Position numbers and translations under genes: made by a program. DNA of 64,000 nt from Novispirillum itersonii (lineage in GTDB: Bacteria; Pseudomonadota; Alphaproteobacteria; Rhodospirillales; Rhodospirillaceae), in NCBI RefSeq assembly GCF_014205675.1, contig NZ_JACIIX010000005.1:168312-232311 (forward strand). The letters are read 5' to 3'. Positions 44,299 to 53,858 of this stretch are shown piece by piece (position 1 is the stretch's first letter; every line of letters starts with the position of its first letter). The notes beneath the pieces were generated by a model. It searched no databases. It was not told the origin of the DNA and worked only from the letters and a program-made list of their open reading frames with translations.

Positions 44299-45291
44299 TC
44301 AGAGCGGCCGGGTCTGCCCGGACACCATACCCGCATCGGCATCGGCGGGAAACACCCCTGTCCCCCGGTCGGCATGCATCAGGTACACCAGCCGCTTCTG
44401 GGTGATGTACACATGGGTGATGCTGTCCAGAATCAGGCCGGTGACGAAACTGATAGCCCCCAGCAGCATCAGGCCAGATGCGGCGATCGTGGTCGGCACC
44501 CGCTGAACCAGCCCGGTTTCCAGAAAGTGATACACCACCGGCAGACCAAGCCCCAGCGACAGCAGCACAAAGAAGGCGCTGAGGATGGAGAACATCATCA
44601 TCGGCCGCACCAGCTTCATCAGCTTCAGCATCGCCCACAGGATGCGGGCGCCGTCACGGTAGGTCTTCAGCTTGCTGTGGCTGCCTTCGGCACGGTCGAA
44701 ATAGTCGGTCGCCACCTCGGCCGTCGGCAGGGCCATCTGGATGGCATGCACCGACAGTTCCGTCTCGATCTCAAAGCCTGCCGACAGGGCCGGGAAGCTT
44801 TTGGCAAAGCGGCGGGAGAACACCCGATATCCCGAGAAGATATCGCTGAACTTCTCGCCGAACAGATGGCGCAGGACCAGATTGAACAGGCGGTTGCCGA
44901 GACGGTGGCCGTTGCGGTAGGCGTTGTCACTGTCGGTATGCCGGGTGCCGACCACCATATCCAGCCGGTCGCGGATCAGCAGGGTGATCATTTCCCGCGC
45001 CCGCGTCACGTCATAGGTGCCATCGCCGTCGGCCATGACATAGACATCGGCATCAATTTCGGCAAAGGCGCGGCGGACCGCGTGGCCCTTGCCCTGATGA
45101 TGTTCCACAATCACCGGAACCCCGGCGGCCCGGGCAATCTCCCCGGTGTTGTCGGTGGAGTTATTGTCGATGACATAGACCTGCGCTTCCGGCAGGGCCT
45201 GCTGAAATGACCGGATAACCCCGGCAATCGCCAGCCCTTCGTTATAGCATGGCAACAAAACCGCAATTCTGGCCTGAACCGGCGCCATCAT
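44299..45291 (-). CDS. Family 2 glycosyltransferase with C-terminal membrane helices
   Basis: A 330-residue dolichol-phosphate-mannose-synthase-like enzyme. The catalytic domain has AVLLPCYNEGLAIAGVI, VIDNNSTDNT, and the DxD-type MADGDGTYD, then a long linker with IFSGYRVFSRRFAKSF. Two or more membrane helices follow (FSILSAFFVLLSLGLGLPVV and a second near residue 270). It probably charges undecaprenyl phosphate with a sugar for use outside the membrane. It overlaps the upstream membrane protein by 4 bases (ATGA). Confidence 0.87.
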   Translation of the reverse strand: MMAPVQARIAVLLPCYNEGLAIAGVIRSFQQALPEAQVYVIDNNSTDNTGEIARAAGVPVIVEHHQGKGHAVRRAFAEIDADVYVMADGDGTYDVTRAREMITLLIRDRLDMVVGTRHTDSDNAYRNGHRLGNRLFNLVLRHLFGEKFSDIFSGYRVFSRRFAKSFPALSAGFEIETELSVHAIQMALPTAEVATDYFDRAEGSHSKLKTYRDGARILWAMLKLMKLVRPMMMFSILSAFFVLLSLGLGLPVVYHFLETGLVQRVPTTIAASGLMLLGAISFVTGLILDSITHVYITQKRLVYLMHADRGTGVFPADADAGMVSGQTRPL

Positions 45292-46682
45292 GCTTTTCCT
45301 TCACTCCCTGATGGTTCCGCCGTTTTTGCAATCAGGCGGCTCCCGGCACTCCACAGCCCGCAGAGGACCTGTGTCAGTACAAAACAATACACAACGAGTA
45401 AGCCCAGATTATACCGCGGGATACTGACGGAGACGATGGCATGGACCCCGGCCATCAGAAGAACCGGCAGCAGCAGAATTCCCAGACTGGCCCGGACCGG
45501 GCGGGACGACATCCACACCACCGGCAGGAAGAAAACCAGCGCCACCAGACCGAACAGATGCCCCACGAACAGACCACGCCACACCATCAGCAGGGTTACC
45601 GCAAAACTCTTTAACGGATCATTGAAGAAATGATCATGGAACAGATAGGCCTTGGCCTCGGCAACCGTCCCCTTACCCAGCGCGATCCGGTGCAGAATAT
45701 CGCGGCCATAGACATAATATCCCTGCGGATCCCAGCTCAGATGCCCGGCGGTCTCCGCGCCGAACAGGGCTCGGGCGGCGTTATCCCCGAAATCGGGCAG
45801 ATAATACAGGAAACCGGCAAAAAACTCCGTCCACGGCATCGCATTATAGGCAAAGCGGTGCGACAGGGTCGTCAGAAGATAGGAATCATCGCTCAGGCCC
45901 CAATATCCCAGCGATACTCCGTTGCGGATCAGCACCGGCAGCATCAGCACACCCCAGCCCGCCGCCAGCGCCGCCCAACACAGCCCCCAGTTCCGCCACC
46001 GCTGCACCCGGTCCCGCTGCCACAGCGCCATCAGGATAAAGACCGGCAGCATGGCTGGCACCAGCGCGCTCCACGCCGGTTTCACATGGACCAACGCCCC
46101 GACCGCCAGACCGACGACACCCCAGCGCCACACCATACCATTGCTGCGGACCGCCGCCAGCCACGCCAGAAAGAACAGCCCCAGTGCCGCCAGATAGGAC
46201 GGTTCGCTCAGCACATCATGGCTGTAACTGCGCAGATCCCGCATCCCCAGCGCCAGAAGGATCACCAGAGACGGGCGTATCCACCCCCCGAACACCTGCC
46301 GGGCCAGCAGATACAGGCAGACCAGAAAGACCGCGATCTCCACCGTATAAATAATCTTCAGGGATGTCAGCGATCCGCAGGTCTGGCTGGCCGGATCTTT
46401 CAGCAGGCACAGCATGCCCGCCCGTGTCCCGCCATCCAGCGCCGCCGCCACCGACAGCTCAAAGGCCGTAAACAGGCCACCGGGGACCATTCCGGGAGCA
46501 GGAGAAACCCCCGGGTCATAGACCTGCGGACTGATCACCCCATACTCCAGCAGATTAAGGGCCATCGAGACATAGCGGCTGGAATCTTCCTGCATGCCGA
46601 TGCCCTTGGTAAACACGTGGTACCCCATCGTCAGGCAGGCAAGCAGAACGACAATCCAGCCAACTCGATATCCACGGACCAT
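45288..46682 (-). CDS. Polytopic membrane protein, probable glycosyltransferase
   Basis: A 464-residue integral membrane protein with about ten helices. It has an early acidic loop KGIGMQEDSSRYVSMA, reminiscent of the first periplasmic loop of GT-C/PMT (ArnT-like) transferases that use polyprenyl-phosphate sugars. It is translationally coupled to the GT2 and GtrA genes downstream, giving a complete set: make the lipid-linked sugar, flip it, transfer it. The acceptor is unknown. Confidence 0.65.
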   Translation of the reverse strand: MVRGYRVGWIVVLLACLTMGYHVFTKGIGMQEDSSRYVSMALNLLEYGVISPQVYDPGVSPAPGMVPGGLFTAFELSVAAALDGGTRAGMLCLLKDPASQTCGSLTSLKIIYTVEIAVFLVCLYLLARQVFGGWIRPSLVILLALGMRDLRSYSHDVLSEPSYLAALGLFFLAWLAAVRSNGMVWRWGVVGLAVGALVHVKPAWSALVPAMLPVFILMALWQRDRVQRWRNWGLCWAALAAGWGVLMLPVLIRNGVSLGYWGLSDDSYLLTTLSHRFAYNAMPWTEFFAGFLYYLPDFGDNAARALFGAETAGHLSWDPQGYYVYGRDILHRIALGKGTVAEAKAYLFHDHFFNDPLKSFAVTLLMVWRGLFVGHLFGLVALVFFLPVVWMSSRPVRASLGILLLPVLLMAGVHAIVSVSIPRYNLGLLVVYCFVLTQVLCGLWSAGSRLIAKTAEPSGSEGKA

Positions 46683-46784
46683 TCATCCCCCCAGAAGCGG
46701 TTTTCAGTCAGGCCACTTTTTGATGAGAGCAGTTTCTGCGCAAGTGAATCCGGCTTCTCCCCGAAAACGCCCTGACTTTTAGGC

Positions 46785-46960
46785 TGGAGCATTTTCTTCT
46801 CTGAACCGGCCCCAACGTTTTCTGAAAACGCTGTCACGGCACACTTGGGCGGATCACGTCTAGGGTATTTTCCAATCAGGTGGAAGCCAATTCATCGAAG
46901 GAAATGGTCTTTTTTAAAAAATCAAAGCCTGCTCCGATTCATTGGGGTGTTTTCTGAATC
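46785..46960. repeat. Decayed copies of the AGAGCATTTTC element
   Basis: GGAGCATTTTC and ACGTTTTCTGAAAACGCT (46785-46832), then TAGGGTATTTTCCAATCAGG with CATCGAAGGAAATGGTCT (46861-46910), are eroded versions of the element at 42292-42410. They fill most of the 390-base gap before the translocase gene. No gene is seen in the rest of 46683-47073. Confidence 0.6.
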
Positions 46961-47073
46961 AGTGGGCTGTGGTCCAGCGCACAGGCCCCCACATAGAAAG
47001 AGAGCGTCCCCACACAACCGGACCTTGCCGATCATGCGGAGAACGCTCCCGGACCCGCTCAGGGCTGGAGGAA

Positions 47074-49671
47074 TTACTCGGCGTTGCCGCCCCGGTCCGC
47101 CAGATAACGGCTGGCCGCCACCAGAATATCGCGCTTGCCGACATGGTTGGCGGCGCTGATGATACCTTCGGCCTCCATCTTCTCGACAATGCGGGCGGCG
47201 CGGTTATAGCCGATCTGAAGATGCCGCTGGATGAAGCTGACCGAAACCTTCTGTTCGCGCAGCACCAGTGCCACCGCCTGATCATAGGGGTCGTCGTAGC
47301 CGCCTTCGCCCATGGCGGAGGCATCAAACACCGCGCCCCCGGCATCGTCATCGCCGTCGCTGTCGTCCTCTTCCTCGGTGATGGTGTGCAGGTAATCCGG
47401 CTCGCCACAGAAGTCCTTCAGGTGGCGCACCACCCGTTCCACTTCGGTATCGGAAACGAACGGCCCGTGGACGCGGGTAACCCGGCCCCCGGAGGCCATG
47501 TACAGCATATCCCCCTGCCCCAGCAGCTGTTCCGCCCCCTGTTCACCGAGGATGGTGCGGCTGTCGATCTTGCTGGTGACCTGGAAGGAAATCCGGGTCG
47601 GGAAGTTGGCCTTGATGGTGCCGGTGATGACATCGACACTCGGGCGCTGGGTGGCCATGATCAGGTGGATGCCCGCCGCGCGGGCCATCTGGGCCAGCCG
47701 CTGGATGGTGGCTTCAATTTCCTTACCCGCCACCAGCATCAGGTCGGCCATCTCATCGACCACCACCACGATGTAGGGCAGCTCGGTCAGGTCGATGATC
47801 TGGTCTTCAAAGGTCGGCTCGCCGGTTTCGCGGTCGAAGCCGGTCTGCACCTTGCGGGTCACCTGCTCGCCCCGGGCGGTCAGCTCAGCGGCGCGCTCGT
47901 TGTAGCCTTCAATGTTGCGCACCCCCAGCGCCGCCATGTTGCGGTAGCGGGTTTCCATTTCCTTGACCGCCCACTTCAGGGCGACCACCGCCTTCTTCGG
48001 GTCAGTCACCACCGGGGTCAGCAGGTGCGGGATGCCGTCATAGACGCTCAGTTCCAGCATCTTCGGGTCAACCATGATCAGGCGGCAGCGCTGCGGCGAC
48101 AGCCGGTACAGCAGCGACAGGATCATGGTGTTGATGCCGACCGACTTGCCGGAGCCGGTGGTTCCGGCGATCAGCAGGTGCGGCATTTTGGCCAGATCGA
48201 CCACCACCGGATCGCCGCCGATATCCTTGCCCAGCACCAGCGGCAGACGGCCGCCGTGTTCGCCATAGGCCGGGCTTTCCAGCATCTCGCGCAGATAGAC
48301 CGTTTCACGGGTGGCGTTCGGCAGTTCCACACCGATGGCGGACCGGCCCGGCACCACGGCGACGCGGGCGGTCACCGCGCTCATCGAGCGGGCGATATCG
48401 TCAGACAGGTTGATGACGGTGGAGGACTTGGTGCCGGGCACCGGCTCAAATTCAAACAGGGTGACGACCGGACCGGCCTTCACTTCCATGATCTCGCCGC
48501 GCACCTTGAAGTTCTTCAGCACCGTTTCCAGCATCCGGGCCTGACCGGCCAGACCGCTTTCGTCGGCGTCGTCATCCTCGCGGCCCGGGGCCTGCTGCAA
48601 CAGCGTCATCGGCGGGGCCGGATAGGCCTCTTCCTCCTCCGCCGTCTCCTCCGCCACAGCCTCATCGAGCGGGGCAGCCTCCGGGATCAGATCCTGATCC
48701 TGAGCGGAAAACGGATCCGCCGCAGAATAGTCTGCCCCCTCCACCGGGTCCGCTGCGTCAGCATCCCTCTCCGGCGTGGCACTGCCACCGAGATCCCCAC
48801 CGAGGGCATCACCGAATTCCTCGGCGGTCACGGTTTCCGCCGCCGGGAACACCGCCTCGAAGCCAACGGAAAACTCAAGGTCTTCCACCGGCTCGCCGCT
48901 GAAATCCTCTTCCCCGGCAAAGCGGGCGATAGCCTCGGGATCGAATGGGGATACCGGGGGAACCGAGGCCGTCACCACGCCCGGATCCTCGCCCGCCACA
49001 GCGTCGTACAGCACCGGGGCCGCCCCGGTCTGCTCCTCCGCCGGGGCTTCCTCGGCACCGGCGAACAGGGCGGAGACCAGCGCATCATCGGCAACAGCAA
49101 CGGCCTGCGGCGGCTGGTAGAACGGAGCCACCGGCGGAACGGCAGCCTCAGAGAGGTCTTCTTCAGAGAAGTCCGGCTCAGACAGGTCCGGCCCGGCAGC
49201 GGCAAAGACCGGTACCTCAGCCCCCGGATCCATTTCCTGCCCGGCATCCGCCGGGAGGGGCAGCCCTTCGGCACCGTCCTCATCGGCATGGGCCACCGCC
49301 CACGCCGCATCGGCGGCCTGTGCCGTCAGGGTCTGGGCGGCGGTGCTGTCCGACAGAGCCTCTTCCCAGTCTTCCGGCTTTTCTTCCCGCACCCGGATCA
49401 GGGCTTCCTGCCATTCCACCCCGGCGACAAAGGCAAAAGCCGCCATCGCCGCCAGATGTTCGTCTTCCTGCGCGGTGCCGTAGGCCACGGTGCCTTCCGG
49501 GCGGCCCGGCATATATTCCACATCCCATTCCCATGCGCCGTCGGGCCAGACATGACGGGCAAGGCGGTAGGGCTTGGAATTGACCGCACACCACAGATTG
49601 AACTCGCCTGCCGTCAGCTTTTCCTTAAGGTCGGAAGGGGTGCCACGGCTGGTGAACTGTTCAACGGACAT
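47074..49671 (-). CDS. FtsK/SpoIIIE-family DNA translocase without membrane segments
   Basis: An 865-residue protein. The C-terminal ~520 residues form a complete FtsK motor: Walker [21 protein letters not shown], Walker [20 protein letters not shown], and [20 protein letters not shown]. The gamma winged-helix domain ([20 protein letters not shown]) reads the orienting KOPS-like sites. The N-terminal ~340 residues are acidic and rich in Ala, Glu and Pro, with no hydrophobic helix, so the four-helix membrane domain of FtsK is absent. It resembles soluble SftA-type translocases in plan, and it may be a second FtsK paralogue. The first ~100 residues ([20 protein letters not shown]) look like a small folded domain I cannot name. 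Confidence 0.85.
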   Translation of the reverse strand: MSVEQFTSRGTPSDLKEKLTAGEFNLWCAVNSKPYRLARHVWPDGAWEWDVEYMPGRPEGTVAYGTAQEDEHLAAMAAFAFVAGVEWQEALIRVREEKPEDWEEALSDSTAAQTLTAQAADAAWAVAHADEDGAEGLPLPADAGQEMDPGAEVPVFAAAGPDLSEPDFSEEDLSEAAVPPVAPFYQPPQAVAVADDALVSALFAGAEEAPAEEQTGAAPVLYDAVAGEDPGVVTASVPPVSPFDPEAIARFAGEEDFSGEPVEDLEFSVGFEAVFPAAETVTAEEFGDALGGDLGGSATPERDADAADPVEGADYSAADPFSAQDQDLIPEAAPLDEAVAEETAEEEEAYPAPPMTLLQQAPGREDDDADESGLAGQARMLETVLKNFKVRGEIMEVKAGPVVTLFEFEPVPGTKSSTVINLSDDIARSMSAVTARVAVVPGRSAIGVELPNATRETVYLREMLESPAYGEHGGRLPLVLGKDIGGDPVVVDLAKMPHLLIAGTTGSGKSVGINTMILSLLYRLSPQRCRLIMVDPKMLELSVYDGIPHLLTPVVTDPKKAVVALKWAVKEMETRYRNMAALGVRNIEGYNERAAELTARGEQVTRKVQTGFDRETGEPTFEDQIIDLTELPYIVVVVDEMADLMLVAGKEIEATIQRLAQMARAAGIHLIMATQRPSVDVITGTIKANFPTRISFQVTSKIDSRTILGEQGAEQLLGQGDMLYMASGGRVTRVHGPFVSDTEVERVVRHLKDFCGEPDYLHTITEEEDDSDGDDDAGGAVFDASAMGEGGYDDPYDQAVALVLREQKVSVSFIQRHLQIGYNRAARIVEKMEAEGIISAANHVGKRDILVAASRYLADRGGNAE

Positions 49672-49730
49672 GCGCCCGGTACTCCATCTGCAAGATAACA
49701 GAAACTGTTACGGATTTCAGGAAAGAAGAC

Positions 49731-49774
49731 ACAGCCTTACGGCTGCTGGAACGCTACAGCCTTACGGCTGCTGG
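49731..49774. repeat. 19-bp direct repeat over a stop codon
   Basis: ACAGCCTTACGGCTGCTGG occurs at 49731-49749 and 49756-49774. The second copy contains the stop codon of the PAS gene. Each copy is itself a small hairpin (CAGCC-TTAC-GGCTG). Confidence 0.9.
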
Positions 49775-50214
49775 CCGGTCAGCCGGTAGGCGCTGACCAG
49801 CAGCTTGACCACCTCGCCGCGGTCATCGAACAGCGGCAGCACCAGACGTTCCCACTTCTGCACCTCGCCGTCGAAATCGGCCTCGTACAGGCGGGCCACC
49901 GGAATGCGTTCCCGCACCACCCGGTCGTATTCCTGTTTCAGGATATCGGCCTGTTCCTTCGGCAGGGCCGCCACCGACTTGCCGACGGTATCGGCATGGA
50001 AGGCGCTGGCGAAGGTCCGCCCGTAATAGGCGTAGACGAAATCATCGCCATCGACCGACACATCCAGCACCACCAGATTGTCCAGCCACGGGCGCAGCTC
50101 CACCGGCTCCAGATCCTGGGCCATGGGCAGATGTTCGCCTTCGCAGAGTTTCAACCAGCGCTGGTAAAGCTCTTTAAGCTGTTGATGGCGCAAAATCAGG
50201 ACGAGACGGCTCAT
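49762..50214 (-). CDS. PAS domain protein (PAS_5 family)
   Basis: A 150-residue single-domain protein with a PAS_5-type pattern common in Alphaproteobacteria: LKELYQRWLKLCEGEHLPMA, VVLDVSVDGDDFVYAYYGR, then WERLVLPLFDDRGEVVKLLV. There is no output domain, so it would sense a ligand and act on a partner. The ATG at 50214 is chosen over a GTG at 50232. Confidence 0.8.
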   Translation of the reverse strand: MSRLVLILRHQQLKELYQRWLKLCEGEHLPMAQDLEPVELRPWLDNLVVLDVSVDGDDFVYAYYGRTFASAFHADTVGKSVAALPKEQADILKQEYDRVVRERIPVARLYEADFDGEVQKWERLVLPLFDDRGEVVKLLVSAYRLTGQQP

Positions 50215-50297
50215 TGTGTCACTTGGCCCCACGGATGTTCCGGTTTGGTTTACACGACCAGTCTAGGCATGTTGTTTACGTCACCCCCACCCGGCCT

Positions 50298-50819
50298 TCA
50301 AGCGGTTCCTCCGGCGGCGGGGGAAAATTCATTCTCCGGCGTCGTCCCCGACCCCGTTTCCAGCCCCGTTTCCAGTCCTGTTTCAGGGGCCCTTTCCAGG
50401 GCTTCGACCGCCGCCTCGAACGGCAGCATCGCCGACCCGTGGCGCGACCGCACCATCTGGGCCGGGCGCAGAATCTCCAGATCAGCCCAGCGGCCACCGG
50501 GGAAGGTCACCTCCTCCCCCTTCAGCATCGCCCGGACCAGATCGCGGATCTGCCGCAACTCAACCACATCACAGCCGACCGCCGCTGTGATGACAATCGC
50601 TGACGCCGCCGCCGAAAGAGCGCAGGCGCGCACGGCGTAGCCGGTGGCCGCCACCCGCCCGGCATCATCCAGCAGCAGATCAAGGGTGATCTGACTGCCA
50701 CACAGCGGGCTGCGGCGTTTGACGGTCACGGTGGGCGCGGGCAGGCGGCGGTCTTCCCTGACCTCCGTCCCCAACGCCTTCATCCGTGCCGAATACAGGT
50801 CAAGCAGGGCGTCATCCAT
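50298..50819 (-). CDS. IscU/NifU N-terminal-like scaffold protein
   Basis: A 173-residue protein of the IscU/SufU fold. The first two cysteine positions are present (RSPLCGSQITLDL and RACALSAAASAIV), and the third motif reads RSRHGSAMLPFEA with His in place of Cys. It may hold an iron-sulfur cluster or act as an accessory assembly factor. A Glu/Thr/Gly-rich C-terminal tail of ~30 residues contains the repeat GLETGLETG. No isc or suf genes are adjacent. Confidence 0.75.
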   Translation of the reverse strand: MDDALLDLYSARMKALGTEVREDRRLPAPTVTVKRRSPLCGSQITLDLLLDDAGRVAATGYAVRACALSAAASAIVITAAVGCDVVELRQIRDLVRAMLKGEEVTFPGGRWADLEILRPAQMVRSRHGSAMLPFEAAVEALERAPETGLETGLETGSGTTPENEFSPAAGGTA

Positions 50820-50929
50820 AATCCTTAGCATCCTTTATCCCGGCCCCGCCGTCCAGTGGCAGTCCGGAGGGTTTCCCGACTTTCTGCCGGATATGGGCCG
50901 TTTACGGCGATGGCGCAATCCGCCTATTA

Positions 50930-50943
50930 TGACGCATACGTCA
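50930..50943. promoter_or_regulatory. Palindromic operator-like site before the thioesterase gene
   Basis: TGACGCATACGTCA is a perfect TGACG-N4-CGTCA palindrome 28 bases before the thioesterase start codon. Position suggests a regulator site; the regulator is unknown. Confidence 0.4.
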
Positions 50944-50970
50944 TCTTAATTTCGCATAGGGAAGACAGGA

Positions 50971-51513
50971 ATGACCCTGTGGCTCCGCCTGCTATGGCTG
51001 CTGCTGACCGCCCCGTTCAGGCCCCGGCTGCTGATGGATGCCGCCTCGGTGCTGCATACCCGAGTGTGGCCGGTGGATGTGGACCTGAACATTCATATGA
51101 CCAACGCCCGCTACAGCGCGGTGATGGATCTGGGGCGGATCGACCTGCTGATCCGCACCGGCCTGCTGCGGATACTCCTGCGGCACCGTCTGCGGGCGGT
51201 GGTCGGGGCCAGCATGCTGCGCTGGCGGAAAGGGCTGGCCCCGTTGCAGCCTTACCGGCTGGAAACCCGGCTGGTGGCGTGGGACGATAAATGGTTCTGG
51301 ATGGAACAACGCTTCATCACCGCCACCGGGGTGCTGGCCTGTATCGGCATGGTCAAAACCTGTTTCACCGACCGCAGCGGCGTGGTGCCGCCGGATCGGG
51401 TGGCCGCTTTTCTGGGCATCCCCCCGGACCGGCGCCCGCCTCTGCCGGACTGGGCCACAGCGTGGGATCAGGTGGAGACCGGGGCACTGGACCGCCAGAG
51501 CGGCAAAGCCTGA
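50971..51513 (+). CDS. Hotdog-fold acyl-CoA thioesterase-like protein
   Basis: A 180-residue protein. After a hydrophobic N-terminus comes a hotdog domain with VWPVDVDLNIHMTNARYSAV (the 4HBT-type active-site helix start) and MLRWRKGLAPLQPYRLETRL. It belongs to the family related to THEM6/FcoT-like thioesterases. The substrate is probably a fatty acyl-CoA. Confidence 0.8.
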   Translation: MTLWLRLLWLLLTAPFRPRLLMDAASVLHTRVWPVDVDLNIHMTNARYSAVMDLGRIDLLIRTGLLRILLRHRLRAVVGASMLRWRKGLAPLQPYRLETRLVAWDDKWFWMEQRFITATGVLACIGMVKTCFTDRSGVVPPDRVAAFLGIPPDRRPPLPDWATAWDQVETGALDRQSGKA

Positions 51514-51789
51514 CGCCCCACCCCGGCGGGCCCTGTAACCACAGGCGCGCAAACGATATAGGCCTTTCGGCCCCTTGCGCAAAGAAGCCGACTCTCACAT
51601 TGTGAACCGCACATGAGGCCTTCGCCGTACATCGGAATATGCATAACATTGCATACGGATGCAGCGGTGACCGCCGCACATCCGGGGTCGGGGGACCCCA
51701 CACCACCCTCCTGCCCCGGGCCGGAGGGATCTTGAGAGGGGATATCCGGCACCGGATCACCGGGCCGGATCCGTGGAAGGCAGTCACTG

Positions 51790-53763
51790 ATGAACGTTTA
51801 TATCCAGCCGGACCGGTCCGGCCAGACGGGCGGCAGCATGATCACCCGGCTTCTGGCCGTGATCGCCGCCGCCATCCTGCTGATTTTTTCCGCCTTTGCC
51901 CTGTATATGGACCTGCACCAGCGCCAGCAGATCCGCGAGGACCTGAGCATCAGCCTGTCGCTGCTGGGCCAAAGCACCAGCGACAGCATCCGCAACTGGC
52001 TGGATGCCCGCGTCGCCCTGATCACCACCCTGTCCGATCTGGCCACCACCGACCCGGCGGCGGAGAAGATCCTGCCGGTCCTGAAGACCCAGGCTTTCAC
52101 CGGTGCGTTCGAGAACGCCTTCGTCGGCACCGCCGACGGCACCTTCACCATGTGGCCGCTGACCAAACTGCCGGATGGGTTCGATGCCCGCACCCGGCCG
52201 TGGTATGTCAAGGTCCGGGATACCGGCACCACGGTGCTGATTCCGCCCTTCATGAACGTTGCCACCAAACAGCTGACCATGACCCTGTCTGCCCCGTTGA
52301 AGCCGGGCGGCACCTTCAACGGCGTCGCTGCCGGGAATTTCAATGTCAAGACCCTGTCGGCGATGATCGACGGTATCAAGCTCGGCGGCCTCGGCTATGC
52401 CTTCATCGCCGATGCGCAGGGCACCGTGCTGATCCACCCGCAGCCGGAGATGGTCACCAAAACCCTGAAGGACCTGTTCCCTGAGCAGACCCCGGCGATG
52501 GCGCCCGGCCTTCAGGAGGCCCAGTCCGCCGCCGGAGAGGCGCTGGTGGTGTTCACCCCGATCAAGGTGCCGGGGGCCGAATGGTCGCTGGTGCTGGTGG
52601 CTGACCGCGATCAGGCCTTTGCGCCGCTGCGGGCCTTCCGGCTGTCCGCCGTGATTGCCGGGGCCGCCGCCGCGCTGGTCCTGCTGCTGCTGCTGCATCA
52701 GGGGCTGACCCGCATCGTCGCCCGCCCGCTGGCGGCGATGACCACCACCATGCGCCAGCTTGCCGGGGGCCGCACCGATGTCAGCATTCCCGGCGCCGGG
52801 CGTCAGGATGAGATCGGCGCCATGGCTGCCGCCGTCAGCATCTTCCGCGATAACGCGGTGGAGCGGGAACGGCTGGAGCAGGAGCAGGAGGCCGCCCGCC
52901 GCGCCCAGAGCGAACGGACCGAACGGGTCGAACAGGCGATCTGTGAGTTTGACGCCCGGATTTCCGCCGGTCTCGGCAGTGTTGCCGTCTCCGCCCAGCG
53001 GATGGAGGAAACCGCCCGCTCCCTGACCGCCACGGCGGAACAGTCAGCGCAGGATGCCACCGCCGCCGCCGCCGCGACGGAAGAAGCCTCGGTCAACGTG
53101 CAGGGGGTGGCCCAGTCCACCGACCTGCTGGCCGCCAGCATCAGCAATATCTCCGACCGCGCCCAGCGCTCCCGCGATGTCGCCCAGCAGGCGATGTCCG
53201 CCGCCGAGCAGACCGACAGCACCGTGCAGTCTCTGGTGGAGGCCACCGAACGGATCAGTCAGATCGTCGGCCTGATCAACGACATCGCCAACCAGACCAA
53301 CCTGCTGGCCCTGAACGCCACCATCGAGGCCGCCCGCGCCGGGGACGCCGGAAAAGGCTTTGCCGTGGTCGCCAACGAGGTGAAAAGTCTGGCCACCCAG
53401 ACCGGGCGGGCCACCGACGACATCGGCCGCCAGATCGGCGAGATCCAGCGGGTGTCCGGCGAGGTGGTCGAGGCGATCCGGGGCATCGGGCAGGTGATCG
53501 GCACCATCAACAGCCTGTCCGGCGATATCGCGCTGGCGGTGGATGATCAGGGCCAGTCCACCCGCGAAATCGCCCAGAACGTCGCTGAAGCCGCCAAGGG
53601 CACGCAGGAGGTGTCCCGCAGCGTGATCGGGGTGACCGACGGGTCCCGCCAGACCGGCGAAAATGCCGAACAGGTTCTGTCCGCCGCCGGAGATCTGGCC
53701 CGGCAGTCCGATGCCCTGAAACAGGACGTGGAACGCTTCTTCAGCCACATCCGCAGCCTGTAA
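51790..53763 (+). CDS. Methyl-accepting chemotaxis protein with Cache sensor
   Basis: A 657-residue chemoreceptor with a membrane helix at about residues 17-38. A double Cache periplasmic domain follows ([20 protein letters not shown]; later [20 protein letters not shown]), then a second helix at about 283-305, HAMP, and the signalling domain. The hairpin tip is [20 protein letters not shown], followed by [20 protein letters not shown]. dCache receptors bind amino acids or organic acids. It is orphaned like the receptor at 3554. Confidence 0.92.
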   Translation: MNVYIQPDRSGQTGGSMITRLLAVIAAAILLIFSAFALYMDLHQRQQIREDLSISLSLLGQSTSDSIRNWLDARVALITTLSDLATTDPAAEKILPVLKTQAFTGAFENAFVGTADGTFTMWPLTKLPDGFDARTRPWYVKVRDTGTTVLIPPFMNVATKQLTMTLSAPLKPGGTFNGVAAGNFNVKTLSAMIDGIKLGGLGYAFIADAQGTVLIHPQPEMVTKTLKDLFPEQTPAMAPGLQEAQSAAGEALVVFTPIKVPGAEWSLVLVADRDQAFAPLRAFRLSAVIAGAAAALVLLLLLHQGLTRIVARPLAAMTTTMRQLAGGRTDVSIPGAGRQDEIGAMAAAVSIFRDNAVERERLEQEQEAARRAQSERTERVEQAICEFDARISAGLGSVAVSAQRMEETARSLTATAEQSAQDATAAAAATEEASVNVQGVAQSTDLLAASISNISDRAQRSRDVAQQAMSAAEQTDSTVQSLVEATERISQIVGLINDIANQTNLLALNATIEAARAGDAGKGFAVVANEVKSLATQTGRATDDIGRQIGEIQRVSGEVVEAIRGIGQVIGTINSLSGDIALAVDDQGQSTREIAQNVAEAAKGTQEVSRSVIGVTDGSRQTGENAEQVLSAAGDLARQSDALKQDVERFFSHIRSL

Positions 53764-53786
53764 CGCCCGACAGTAGAATGACTGAT

Positions 53787-53828
53787 CAGGCCCGGCCCGG
53801 GGTTTCCCCGGTGCCGGGCCTGTCTTTT
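53787..53828 (+). terminator. Rho-independent terminator after the Cache receptor
   Basis: A 10-bp stem CAGGCCCGGC / GCCGGGCCTG (53787-53796 with 53813-53822), with an extra CCGGGG/CCCCGG inside, is followed by TCTTTT. Confidence 0.85.
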
Positions 53829-53858
53829 CCCGGGCCTTCTTGTACCGGGCTTACCCTG

